64,000 nucleotides of DNA from Micromonospora craniellae (lineage in GTDB: Bacteria; Actinomycetota; Actinomycetes; Mycobacteriales; Micromonosporaceae), in contig NZ_CP061725.1 of assembly GCF_014764405.1 (NCBI RefSeq), positions 1,426,001-1,490,000 of the forward strand. The letters run 5' to 3'. The position numbers and the translations under genes are program-made. The notes beneath the pieces are model-generated. The model was not told the DNA's origin and did not search any database. It saw nothing but the letters and a program-made list of their open reading frames with translations. The number at the start of each line of letters is the position of its first letter. The stretch's first letter is position 1. This document shows positions 1-8,267 of this stretch, piece after piece.

Positions 1-518
1 AGCACCAGGCTGCCGAGGGCGGGCGCGGCCATCGGGGCGATGCCGAAGATCAGGACGAGCCGGGAGAAGTATTTCGCGGCGGCCCGTCCGCTGTAGAGGT
101 CGCGGACGACGGCGCGGGCGACGACGGTGCCCATGCCGCCGGCGAAGCCCTGGGCGAAGCGGAACGCGGCGAGGGTCTCCGCCGACGGCGCGAGCGCGCA
201 GACCAACGACATCACGACGAACGCGCCAACGCCGACCAGCACCGGCAGGCGACGCCCCCAGCGGTCGCTGAGCGGGCCGGTGACGATTTGCCCGAGAGCC
301 ATGCCGACCAGGCAGGTGGTCAGGGAGAGTTGGATCTGCGCCTGGCTGGCGTCCAGGTCGCGGGCCATCTCGGGGAACGCCGGCAGGTAGGTGTCCAGCG
401 ACAGGGGCCCGATCGCGGTGAGCGCGCCGAGCAGCAGCAGCAGCCCGACGGCGGCCCGGCCAGTGGGGGCGGCGACCCGCTCCGGCGGCCGGACGATCGG
501 CGCGGCGGTCTGCGGCAT
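1..518 (-). CDS. Bcr/CflA-type MFS drug exporter (3' end beyond window)
   Basis: Only the first ~172 residues are visible; the gene runs off the left edge. The start is the ATG at 518. After a short cytoplasmic leader comes a first membrane helix followed by LDTYLPAFPEM, a signature of the Bcr/CflA branch of 12-TM drug:proton antiporters. The cytoplasmic loop GPLSDRWGRR is the MFS motif A, and further hydrophobic helices follow up to the edge. It is divergent from the MarR regulator at 598, with about 79 bases between the starts, so that regulator probably controls it. The exported substrate cannot be told from the sequence. Confidence 0.85.
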   Translation of the reverse strand, partial: MPQTAAPIVRPPERVAAPTGRAAVGLLLLLGALTAIGPLSLDTYLPAFPEMARDLDASQAQIQLSLTTCLVGMALGQIVTGPLSDRWGRRLPVLVGVGAFVVMSLVCALAPSAETLAAFRFAQGFAGGMGTVVARAVVRDLYSGRAAAKYFSRLVLIFGIAPMAAPALGSLV

Positions 519-556
519 CGTGGCCCCCTCGGCGATTGGTTGCGCCGGGCTACGAT

Positions 557-574
557 AGCTCTGCTTACAGAGTT
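557..574. promoter_or_regulatory. Candidate MarR operator in divergent promoter
   Basis: The intergenic region between the exporter and the MarR gene holds the inverted repeat CTCTG-CTTA-CAGAG (559-572) in a locally AT-richer stretch, 26 bases before the MarR start. MarR dimers bind short palindromes of this kind next to divergent targets. The assignment rests on position and symmetry only. Confidence 0.4.
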
Positions 575-597
575 GTTGCCGTGGAGAGGGCCGGACT

Positions 598-1041
598 GTG
601 ACCGAAGAGACGCTCGGGCAGCTCAGCGACGCCCTGGGCGACCTGCACCGGGTGCTGCGCCGCACGGCCACCCAACGGACCGGCCGGACCGCCCTGCCGG
701 ACGCGCAGGTGGAGGTGCTGCGGCTGGTGCAGCGACAGCCGGGGATGAGCGTTCGGGAGGTCGCCCAGCGGCTCGGCACCGCCCCGAACACGGTGAGCAC
801 CCTGGTCGGCGAGCTGACCGCCGCCGGTCTGCTGAGCCGCGACCGGGATCCGGGCGACCGGCGGACCGTCCGACTGACGTTGACCGACACGACGTGGGAG
901 CGGATCGCCGCCTACGGGCAACACCGACGCGACCTGCTCGCCGCCGCGCTGGCCGGGCTGGACGCCGCCGACCGGGAACTACTGCTCGCCGCCGCGCCGG
1001 CCCTGTCCCGCCTGGCCGACCGCGCCGCCGAGCAGCGCTGA
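598..1041 (+). CDS. MarR-family transcriptional regulator
   Basis: A 147-residue protein of normal length for the family. The winged helix-turn-helix is clear: MSVREVAQRLGTAPNTVS (about residues 49-66) is the HTH, followed by the wing with the family DRDPGDRRTV pattern near residue 80. The GTG start at 598 follows GTGGAGAGGG. MarR proteins are dimeric repressors released by small phenolic or drug-like ligands. Divergence from a Bcr/CflA exporter makes a local drug-responsive repressor the simplest reading; the ligand is unknown. Confidence 0.9.
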   Translation: MTEETLGQLSDALGDLHRVLRRTATQRTGRTALPDAQVEVLRLVQRQPGMSVREVAQRLGTAPNTVSTLVGELTAAGLLSRDRDPGDRRTVRLTLTDTTWERIAAYGQHRRDLLAAALAGLDAADRELLLAAAPALSRLADRAAEQR

Positions 1042-1077
1042 GCCGCCCGCAGATCCGCGCCTCGGGCCGGCGCCCGG

Positions 1078-2187
1078 TCAGCCCCAGACGGTACGGCGGA
1101 CACCGCCGTGCGTACCGCACGCACGCGGGCTGCCCCCGGCCAGGCTGACCATGCCGTCCTTGCACTGCACCAGGTAGCCCCGACCGTTCCAGAATCCGGG
1201 TACGCAGTCGAAGTGCTCGCACACGTCACGGGCCGGCTCCCGGACCCGCTCACCGCCGCAGAAGTCGTACCCCATCGGGTTGACCGGGGCGCCGCAGCGC
1301 CGTTCCGGTGTCGGCACCTCCCGCCGAGGCGCGGACGAGCCGGTGGCGCGGGGCACCTTCGGCACGCCGGTGGCGGCGACCGGCGCCGGTGTGGCGGCGA
1401 CCGCCGTGTCCGGACCGGCCGGGTCCGGACCGGAGTTCGCCAGCGCCACCGGCACCATCACGGCCAGCGCGGCGGCGACCACGGCGGTACGCCGGCCACC
1501 GGGGATCAGCGCCGACAGCCGGGCCTGGCCGGGGGTGGCGATGCCCGGCCGGGACGGGCGCAGCCGGGCGTGCTCGGCGATCAGCTCGTCGAGCTGCGCG
1601 ATCACCGCGGCCCGGTGCTCGATCGCGTCGGCGAACGCCAGAGTGAGCACGAAACGGAAGTCGGCTGCCGCGCCGGGGGGCAGCAGCACCCCGGAGCCAC
1701 GTCGGCGGTCCAGCACCTGGATCAGGGTGACCGGTGCGTGCGGGTCGTGTGCCAGCCCGGTCATCCGCGCGTACGCCCAGTCGCGACGGCCCCGCCCGCC
1801 GAGCAGCACCAGCCGACGGCTGGTGATCACGGCCATTCCGGCGTCGGCGACCCGTACGCCCTCGGGGAGGCGCTGGCGCAGCCGGCCGGTCTGCGCGGCC
1901 ACGGTCAGGTCGGGCGCGGGCAGGACGGCGTTGTGTCGCACCTCGACCAGTTGTGCGGCGGGTACCACCCGCAGCACCGCCTCGTCGGCGGCCAGTTCGA
2001 GCGGGAGACCGTTCCCCGCGGTGGCCGAGCCGTGGCACTGCTCCGCGAGCGTCCGCAGGCGACGCAGTTCGTCGTCGCGTCGCCGCCACTCCCCTTCGGC
2101 ACTGCGGAAAATCCGCCGCCGGCGCTCGTTCTGCCGGCGCGCCCACCGGTACCGCCATGTCGAACCCGTCGAATCAGTCCTTGCCAC
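1078..2187 (-). CDS. Membrane-anchored protein with Cys-rich DUF3761-like C-terminus
   Basis: A 369-residue protein of unknown function. I chose the GTG at 2187 because GAAGGAG lies six bases upstream; an upstream TTG in frame has no comparable site. The N-terminal ~100 residues are charged and helical, the middle region is a mixed alpha/beta domain, and a single hydrophobic segment (AAALAVMVPVALA) precedes a Pro/Ala/Thr-rich linker. The last ~75 residues hold six cysteines and end with CKDGMVSLAGG...CGTHGGV, resembling the DUF3761 pattern C-DG-S-C-HGGV found at the C-termini of actinobacterial secreted proteins. This suggests an intracellular domain tethered to a small disulfide-bonded external domain. 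Confidence 0.7.
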   Translation of the reverse strand: MARTDSTGSTWRYRWARRQNERRRRIFRSAEGEWRRRDDELRRLRTLAEQCHGSATAGNGLPLELAADEAVLRVVPAAQLVEVRHNAVLPAPDLTVAAQTGRLRQRLPEGVRVADAGMAVITSRRLVLLGGRGRRDWAYARMTGLAHDPHAPVTLIQVLDRRRGSGVLLPPGAAADFRFVLTLAFADAIEHRAAVIAQLDELIAEHARLRPSRPGIATPGQARLSALIPGGRRTAVVAAALAVMVPVALANSGPDPAGPDTAVAATPAPVAATGVPKVPRATGSSAPRREVPTPERRCGAPVNPMGYDFCGGERVREPARDVCEHFDCVPGFWNGRGYLVQCKDGMVSLAGGSPRACGTHGGVRRTVWG

Positions 2188-2411
2188 GCCGACTCCTTCG
2201 CCGCGCAGGCCACCTGAATGGGGTGCCACAGTGTCAACGACCTTGGGAACCACCATGGACACGGCCAAGAGCGGGTGAATTACCCGATCGGTGGACTAAT
2301 AAGGACAAGATGGTGGTTTCGCCGCCCGCCGACAGCAACCGGCTCAGGCCCGGGTGATCGCGTTCGCATGGCTGGCCTCCGCCGGCCCGCCCGCCGGCGC
2401 CCCGGACGCCA

Positions 2412-4790
2412 TCAGCGCGACGATCCGCCGCCCCCAGGCAGGGCGGCCTTGGTCAGGACGGCCCGCAGCTCGGCCAGCGCCGCCGGGCGGCCGTAGCGGT
2501 AGCCCTGCCCCTGTACGCAGCCGATGGCGGCCACCGCGTCATGCTGCCGCTCGGTCTCCACCCCCTCGGCCACCACACCCAGGTCGAACGCGTCGGCCAG
2601 CCGGGTGACCATCTCCACGGTCGCGTACGCCCGCGCGTCGTCGGAGATCCGGGAGACGAACGAGCGGTCGATCTTCAGTTCGGTGGCCGGGATGCGGTGC
2701 AGGTAGCTCAGCGACGAGTACCCGGTGCCGAAGTCGTCGATGGCGATCCGGATGCCGAGTTCACGTAGTTGCCCCAGCCGGTCGAGCACCGCGTCGCTCC
2801 CCTCGATCAGCGCCGACTCGGTCAGCTCCAGCGTCAGCGCCCGGGGTGCCAGGCCCGCACCGGCGGTGGCCTCGGTGACCGTGGCGATCAGATCCGGGCG
2901 GCGCAGGTGCGCGGCGGCGATGTTCACCGCCACCGTCGCGGTCGGGACGCGGTCCTGCCAGGTGGCCGCCGCCCGGCACGCCTCCTTGATGACCCACCGG
3001 TCGATCGGCAGGATCAACCCGGTCTCCTCGGCCAACGGCAGGAACCGGGCCGGGCTGAGCAGGCCCAGTCGCGGGTGCCGCCAGCGCACCAGCGCCTCGG
3101 CGCTGCGGACCGCCCCGGTGGCCAGGTCCACGATCGGTTGGAACTCCAGGCGCAGTTGCTCCTCGTCGACCGCCCGCCGCAGGTCGGCGATCAGCTCGGC
3201 CCGGCTCACCGCCGACTCCCGCAGCGCGGGTGTGCTCCGCCGGTACGCCGACTTGCCCGCCGCCTTCGCCGCGTACATCGCGATATCGGCGTCGCGCAGC
3301 AGGTCGGTGTCGGAGATGTGCTGCGGCCCGTACTCGGCGATGCCGATGCTGGCCGACGGGTGCACCCCCACCAACTCCTCGCCCGGTGAGGGTTGCAGCG
3401 CGGCCAGCAGCCGTTCCGCCAGGCGTTCCGGCTCGGCGGGCGGGCTGCCGGTGACCAGCACCGCGAACTCGTCGCCGCCGATCCGGGCGATCATCCCGTC
3501 GGCACCGACCGCGCGCCGCATCCGCCGGGACAGCCCGGTCAGCAGCGTGTCGCCGGTGGTGTGCCCGAACCTGTCGTTGACCTGCTTGAACCCGTCCAGG
3601 TCCAGCAGGAGTACGGCGACCCGGTTCGTGCCGAGCAGCGCCGCGCGCAGCCGACGGGTGAACGCCAACCGGTTGGGCAGCCCGGTGAGCTGGTCCATGT
3701 AGGCGAGCTGCCGCAACCGGCCGACCAGCCGCAGGTTCTCGTTGGCCGCCAGTCCCTGCCGCAGGGCGAGCGTCGCCAGCAGCGCCATCATCGCGATGAA
3801 GATCGGTTGCGGGACGTAGCCGTCGGGCCGGCTGGCCAGCACCACCGCCACGATCGCCCCACCCACCGGCAGGTACGGCAACGCCACCCGCCACCAGGGC
3901 GGCAACGGTGACTCGGCCGCCTCGTCGGGATCGGCCCGGTAGCGGGGCGGCCCGAGTCGGGTCGCCAACCCGATCAGCAGGTAGCTCAGCGGCCAGAGCA
4001 CGTCGACCAGCCGGCCCGGCTGGTAGGTGCCGGCGGCCGCCAGCGACACGTACGCGGTGTCGCCGACCGCACGGACGGTCAGGCTCGCGCCGAGCAGCGT
4101 CAGCACCGGCCACACCGGCCGGCTCGGGCCGATCACCGCGACCAGGATGGTCAACTGCATCAGGTCGAACATCGGGTAGAGCAGGCCGGCGGTGCGCAGC
4201 GGCTCGTCGAGATCCGCCATCGCGACATCGCGGAAGATCAGCATCCAGCCGACCGGGATCAGCGCCAGCCCGACGATCACGCCGTCCAGCAGGGTCCGCA
4301 CCCGCCCCACCGCGGTACGCGGCGCGGTGACCGAACACAGCAGGGCAGCGGTGCCGGTGACGAGACCGGCGACGAACAGCACCCCGACCGGCAGCGTGTG
4401 CGGCAGACCGCCACCCACCAGCCGCAGCACCGTCCACAGTGTTCGGCCGATCATCGCCAGGGCCATGGTCGCCGCGAGCAGCAGCCAGAAACACCGTACC
4501 GGCGGCTGCCGGCGGGCGGCGCCCAGGCAGGCCAGCGCCGCCCAGCCGGCCACGACGAGCGCGCCGAGGTCGCTGACCAGTGCAGCGCCGGGCAGCTTCA
4601 GCAGCAGCCAGGCCGTCTCGACGACGACGGCCAGACCGGCGGCGTACAGCCCCGCCCGGCCGACCCGGTCCCGCCCGGGCCACCGCGCGGCGGTCCGCCC
4701 GACGTCCTCTCGCGACACAGCGCTCGCTCCGGCTCTCTCTCGGCCCATCCGTTCATCCACATGCGCCGCCCGGCGCGCAACCATCTTCAC
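2412..4790 (-). CDS. Membrane GGDEF-EAL cyclic-di-GMP turnover protein
   Basis: About 792 residues. The N-terminal ~340 residues are a string of hydrophobic helices forming a membrane sensor region of no type I recognise. A GGDEF domain follows, with intact GGDEF at about residue 441, so diguanylate cyclase activity is possible. Next is an EAL domain with AEALVRW near 563, DDFGTGYSSLSYL and AEGVET, all matching catalytically competent phosphodiesterases. Proteins with both domains intact can make or degrade c-di-GMP depending on the signal. The start may be the GTG at 4790 or the ATG two codons in; neither has a strong ribosome site. No operon partner is evident. Confidence 0.88.
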   Translation of the reverse strand: MKMVARRAAHVDERMGRERAGASAVSREDVGRTAARWPGRDRVGRAGLYAAGLAVVVETAWLLLKLPGAALVSDLGALVVAGWAALACLGAARRQPPVRCFWLLLAATMALAMIGRTLWTVLRLVGGGLPHTLPVGVLFVAGLVTGTAALLCSVTAPRTAVGRVRTLLDGVIVGLALIPVGWMLIFRDVAMADLDEPLRTAGLLYPMFDLMQLTILVAVIGPSRPVWPVLTLLGASLTVRAVGDTAYVSLAAAGTYQPGRLVDVLWPLSYLLIGLATRLGPPRYRADPDEAAESPLPPWWRVALPYLPVGGAIVAVVLASRPDGYVPQPIFIAMMALLATLALRQGLAANENLRLVGRLRQLAYMDQLTGLPNRLAFTRRLRAALLGTNRVAVLLLDLDGFKQVNDRFGHTTGDTLLTGLSRRMRRAVGADGMIARIGGDEFAVLVTGSPPAEPERLAERLLAALQPSPGEELVGVHPSASIGIAEYGPQHISDTDLLRDADIAMYAAKAAGKSAYRRSTPALRESAVSRAELIADLRRAVDEEQLRLEFQPIVDLATGAVRSAEALVRWRHPRLGLLSPARFLPLAEETGLILPIDRWVIKEACRAAATWQDRVPTATVAVNIAAAHLRRPDLIATVTEATAGAGLAPRALTLELTESALIEGSDAVLDRLGQLRELGIRIAIDDFGTGYSSLSYLHRIPATELKIDRSFVSRISDDARAYATVEMVTRLADAFDLGVVAEGVETERQHDAVAAIGCVQGQGYRYGRPAALAELRAVLTKAALPGGGGSSR

Positions 4791-4849
4791 GTACGGTGAC
4801 CGCCCGGTACGCCACGACCCGCCGTGAGGGTTCCTCCGGGTTCATCGAC

Positions 4850-4909
4850 GGTGTAAGGAAGGGACCCTTTCTATCGCCTGGTGTATAGAAAGGGTCCCTT
4901 CCTTACACC
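4850..4909. repeat. Palindromic repeat, copy 1 (perfect 25-bp arms)
   Basis: The arms 4850-4874 and 4885-4909 are exact reverse complements around a 10-base loop. The core AAGGAAGGGACCCTTTCTAT is shared, with variations, by copies at 22204, 26210 and 63389. The TAA stop of the gene at 4903-6414 lies inside the right arm, so the element also works as that gene's 3' end and probably as its terminator. The size and dispersal suggest a small non-autonomous mobile palindrome. Confidence 0.85.
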
Positions 4910-6414
4910 TCGTCGCGGTCCGGTCCGGACGACGGCTCGGCCAACGGCGGGTCGGCGGTGGGTGGGCCGCCGTGGGTCCACGGGGTCTCCGCCACGGTCG
5001 GGAACGTCCCGCTCGGCACGAACGCCTCGCTGAGCGTGGTGTAGCAGAGCCGCTGCCCCACCTCGGGCACGCTGCCGGGGCTCGCGGTCAGCCCACGGCC
5101 CATCCCGCCGGACAGCTCCAGCACCACCTCGGTCTTGCCCTCGGCGGTCGGGGTCACGAAGACCACCCGGGCCTTCTGTGCCGGCCGTGCCGGGTTGCAC
5201 AGGCTCGCGCCGACCGGCACCAGCACCGGTTCGGTGGTCACCAGTTGGATGCGGGGGCGCAGCACCGGGCGGCGTCCGGTGTCGTCCACCCGCGTCGGGT
5301 CGACCAGCACCACCTCGCCGACGAACGCCTCACCGGTCAGCCGGTACTCCGCCATCACCAACGGGTCGTCGTAGGCGCGCTGCACGGCGTAGCTCGCGCC
5401 GGCCCGTTCCAGGCGGTGCAGCCGGGTGGCGGCGGCCACCGCGCCATCGCGGCTGGGCTGCGGCGCACCGCCCTCGTCGACGCGGTCGGCGTGGGCGGTG
5501 AAGGCGTCCCGGTCGCCGGTCCACCGGGCCGCCACCCGGGCACCTGGCGGCAACGCGCGCAACAGCCCCAGGCCGCGCCACATCAGGTCCCAGGTGGGGG
5601 TCAGCTGGTCGCGCAGCAACCTCTCCAGCTCCGCGTACGCCTCGGCGCGAGCCGCCTCGTCCGCGTCGGCCGCCGCGTACGCCTCGATGGCCGGGGCGAG
5701 CAGCCGGTTATCGAAGTCGGGATCGGTGGCCGGTCCGGCGGGCGGGCACACCGCCGGGTCCTCGGCCCGGGCCGCCGCCTCGGCGCCGGTCAGCCCGGCC
5801 GGCGGGGCGATCCAGCCGAGCAGCGCCGGCAGGTGCAGGTCCTCCACCGCGCTCTGCCCGGTCGCCCAGTGCATGCTCAGCGCCTGGGTCAACGCCAGCA
5901 GCGTCGCCGAGCCCGGATGCTCCGCGCGTTCGGCGAGGAAGGTCAGCCATCGGCCGAGCAGCGGCACCGATGCGGGGACCGGGTGGTCGCCGTCGAGGCG
6001 ACGGAACCGCGTGGCGCGACCGAGCAGCCGCAGGAACGTGACGCCGGCCGGGTTCGGCACCACCAGTTGCGGGGCGTCGAGGTACCGCTGCCGGACGTCC
6101 TTGCCCCGGTCGACCGCGACCGTCTCGGAGCCGAGGCGATGCGTGTCGATGTAGGGCAGCAGGATGTCGGCCAGCGCGGCGGCGAACCCGAACCGCTGGT
6201 CCCGGTTGCGCGGCTGCGGCACGACGAGCAGGTGTCCCCGGCCCGGTGCGGTGCCGACCATCGCCGCCAGCGGGGCGTTCGCCTCGCCCGCCATGGCCAG
6301 CGGCACCAGCACCAACGGCCGGGCCGACAGGTGCACGTGCCGTACGGTGGCCACCGGCTGTGCCACCCCGGCGGCCACCGCCTGCGCCGCCGCGAGCGCG
6401 CGCAGCGTACTCAT
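4903..6414 (-). CDS. Uncharacterised protein downstream of RecB-like nuclease
   Basis: A 503-residue protein with no membrane segments and no catalytic motif I recognise. It starts at the ATG at 6414, 43 bases after the nuclease gene ends, so the two are likely one operon. The N-terminal third looks alpha/beta (HVHLSARPLVLVPLAMAGEA), the middle is Ala-rich and helical, and the C-terminal ~200 residues look beta-rich (EVVLVDPTRVDD, RPRIQLVTTEPVLVPVG). The stop codon falls inside a palindromic repeat. The constant neighbour suggests it acts with the nuclease, perhaps as a binding or regulatory subunit, but nothing in the sequence proves this. Confidence 0.75.
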   Translation of the reverse strand: MSTLRALAAAQAVAAGVAQPVATVRHVHLSARPLVLVPLAMAGEANAPLAAMVGTAPGRGHLLVVPQPRNRDQRFGFAAALADILLPYIDTHRLGSETVAVDRGKDVRQRYLDAPQLVVPNPAGVTFLRLLGRATRFRRLDGDHPVPASVPLLGRWLTFLAERAEHPGSATLLALTQALSMHWATGQSAVEDLHLPALLGWIAPPAGLTGAEAAARAEDPAVCPPAGPATDPDFDNRLLAPAIEAYAAADADEAARAEAYAELERLLRDQLTPTWDLMWRGLGLLRALPPGARVAARWTGDRDAFTAHADRVDEGGAPQPSRDGAVAAATRLHRLERAGASYAVQRAYDDPLVMAEYRLTGEAFVGEVVLVDPTRVDDTGRRPVLRPRIQLVTTEPVLVPVGASLCNPARPAQKARVVFVTPTAEGKTEVVLELSGGMGRGLTASPGSVPEVGQRLCYTTLSEAFVPSGTFPTVAETPWTHGGPPTADPPLAEPSSGPDRDEV

Positions 6415-6457
6415 GCCGATGCTCCACCGGGCGCGGGCCGGGCCCGGTGCGGACGCC

Positions 6458-7555
6458 TCACGCCGACCCGGCCAGGGCGTCGGCGCGCAGGCGGGCGGCG
6501 GTCCGCAGCAACGCGGCGGCCTGCTCCTGCTCCGGGTCGGCGGCGGGTTCGCCACCGGCGAGCGCCAGGACTCGATCCACGTCCTCGATGCCGCCGAGCG
6601 CCTCCCGCACCGGGCGACCGAGCGCACCGGTGTGTCCGCCCGCCTCGTCCCGGCAGAAGTACGCCAGCTCGCAGCTCGCCAGGCAGTCGGGGGCGTAGCG
6701 GGCCGGCACCCCGCCCAGCGAGGCGAGCAGCGCCGACGCATCGGCGGCCGGATCGGCGGTGAAGTCGGCCGGTACGCCGTCGAGCAGCGTGTCCAGCCGG
6801 TCCATCCGGTCCAGTTGCCGGCGTACCGCCAGCAGTTGCTTGCGCACGTCGAGCAGGTGCGCCACCGGCTGGTTGGTGAAGTCGCGCGGGCACACCAGCA
6901 CCACCTCGTGCGACACCGACTCCGGCGGCTGACCGGCGGCGACGAGCAGGTCCCGCAGGGCCAGCACGTACACCGCGGACTGGATTGCGGCGGCGGCCAG
7001 CTTGGCCGGGTCGGCCTGGCCGTCGATCACCGGGAAGGACTTGACCTCGACCACGTGGAACCGGCCGCCGAGCCGCGCGGCCACCAGGTCCGGCTCCAGA
7101 TGGACCCGCTGCCCGGCGACGTCCAGGGCGAGCATCGGGTGGTCGAACAACGCGGCCGAGTCGTCGGGGCCGTCCGGCGCGGCGGTCAGGAGCGCGGCCG
7201 AGCGTCGCTGGCGGGCCGCCATGTCGTCGCCGTCGCCGAGCGCCGTCCACCGCGCCGGGGCCGGCACAGGTACGCCCAACCGCTCGGCGACCAGCCGCAG
7301 CAACTCGGCGCCGCCGTCGGCCTTCACCTGTGCCTCGAACGCGTTGCCCCGGGTGATGGCGAACCGGGACTGCCCGAACCGGGCGGGGAAGCCGATCCGC
7401 TCGGCCAGCAGTGGCTTGTCCACTCCGGCGCCGTCCAGCACCGCCCGCCGGGTGCATCCCGGGTTGCCGGTCAGCGCGGCGATCGTCCGGGCGTTGTGCC
7501 GACGCGGGGGGAGTCCGCCCCGGATCGCGGCCAGTCGCTGCTCGCTGCTCGTCAC
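6458..7555 (-). CDS. PD-(D/E)XK (RecB/Cas4-like) nuclease with Cys cluster
   Basis: A 365-residue protein starting at the GTG at 7555. The nuclease core is visible: EPDLVA near residue 155 supplies the acidic residue, VVEVKSF near 170 is the E-x-K motif, and AIQSAVYVLAL follows as the QxxxY-like helix. One cysteine near residue 33 (NPGCTRR) and three near 288-298 (CLASCELAYFC) bracket the core, the arrangement used by AddB and Cas4 nucleases for a 4Fe-4S cluster, although the C-terminal spacing here is CX3CX5C. It probably cuts DNA in a repair or defence process with the downstream 503-residue protein. No helicase or cas genes are nearby. Confidence 0.72.
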   Translation of the reverse strand: MTSSEQRLAAIRGGLPPRRHNARTIAALTGNPGCTRRAVLDGAGVDKPLLAERIGFPARFGQSRFAITRGNAFEAQVKADGGAELLRLVAERLGVPVPAPARWTALGDGDDMAARQRRSAALLTAAPDGPDDSAALFDHPMLALDVAGQRVHLEPDLVAARLGGRFHVVEVKSFPVIDGQADPAKLAAAAIQSAVYVLALRDLLVAAGQPPESVSHEVVLVCPRDFTNQPVAHLLDVRKQLLAVRRQLDRMDRLDTLLDGVPADFTADPAADASALLASLGGVPARYAPDCLASCELAYFCRDEAGGHTGALGRPVREALGGIEDVDRVLALAGGEPAADPEQEQAAALLRTAARLRADALAGSA

Positions 7556-7688
7556 GACAGGCCACGATAGCCGCGCCGACCCACCGGCCCGGCCGACCCG
7601 CCACGACGTCACCGGCACCTTCGCGCTACGTGGTGTTTGCGACACTGTCTGCGGCATCGAGGCATCGCGATCCAAGGAGTCCCACGTC

Positions 7689-8117
7689 GTGTTCCCCGAC
7701 CTGTACGCAACTTCCGCGCAGGTACTTCCGGTATTGATGCTCGCCTTGCTCTGGGAGTCCCGATTCCTGGAGCGAATTCAGACGCAACCCCGGCGGCCCC
7801 GGAGTGAGGACCCGGTGCACGGCGTACGGTTCTGGACCAGACGGCGGGTCGGCCTCTACGCCGGTTTCGTGGCGACCACGAGCGTGGCCGGCACCGCTCT
7901 CGCGGTCCTGGTGCTGGCCGGGGTGCTGCCGGACGCCCCGGCGCTGCGGGTGGTCGTCTGCGGATGCATCCTGTTGGCGCTCGCTACGCTGCTGACCCGC
8001 ACGCTGATCGACATCGCGCAGGCCACCGCCCCGACGGCCGCGCCGACGCCGACCCCGTCGGCGGAGGTGCCGGAGCCTCGATCGACCGACGATGTCGGAA
8101 AGAAGACAGCGGCGTAG
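7689..8117 (+). CDS. Small membrane protein of unknown function
   Basis: A 142-residue protein starting at the GTG at 7689, nine bases after an AAGGAG ribosome site. Three hydrophobic stretches are visible: a short one near the N-terminus (VLPVLMLALLW), a strong helix YAGFVATTSVAGTALAVLVL, and VVVCGCILLALATLL. The C-terminus is a Pro/Thr-rich tail. It precedes the EAD-VMAP gene by 150 bases on the same strand, a gap that includes a weak 6-bp hairpin (8188-8205), so co-transcription is possible but not shown. Confidence 0.7.
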   Translation: MFPDLYATSAQVLPVLMLALLWESRFLERIQTQPRRPRSEDPVHGVRFWTRRRVGLYAGFVATTSVAGTALAVLVLAGVLPDAPALRVVVCGCILLALATLLTRTLIDIAQATAPTAAPTPTPSAEVPEPRSTDDVGKKTAA

Positions 8118-8267
8118 TCTCCGCAAGAAGGTCCACTTCGGACATCGGTGATCTATCGCCACCGTTGGGGGCGTCGTCCCGAAAACAAAGGGCAACTCGG
8201 CCCTTGCCTCGGCCGGTAACCTGGCCTTTGCAGAACAGTCGGAAACGTTCGACAGACCGGATGGTCC

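Noticed and set aside
8188..8205. Hairpin AAGGGC-AACTCG-GCCCTT upstream of the VMAP gene
   Set aside because: Only a 6-bp stem with no supporting context; too weak to call a terminator or attenuator.
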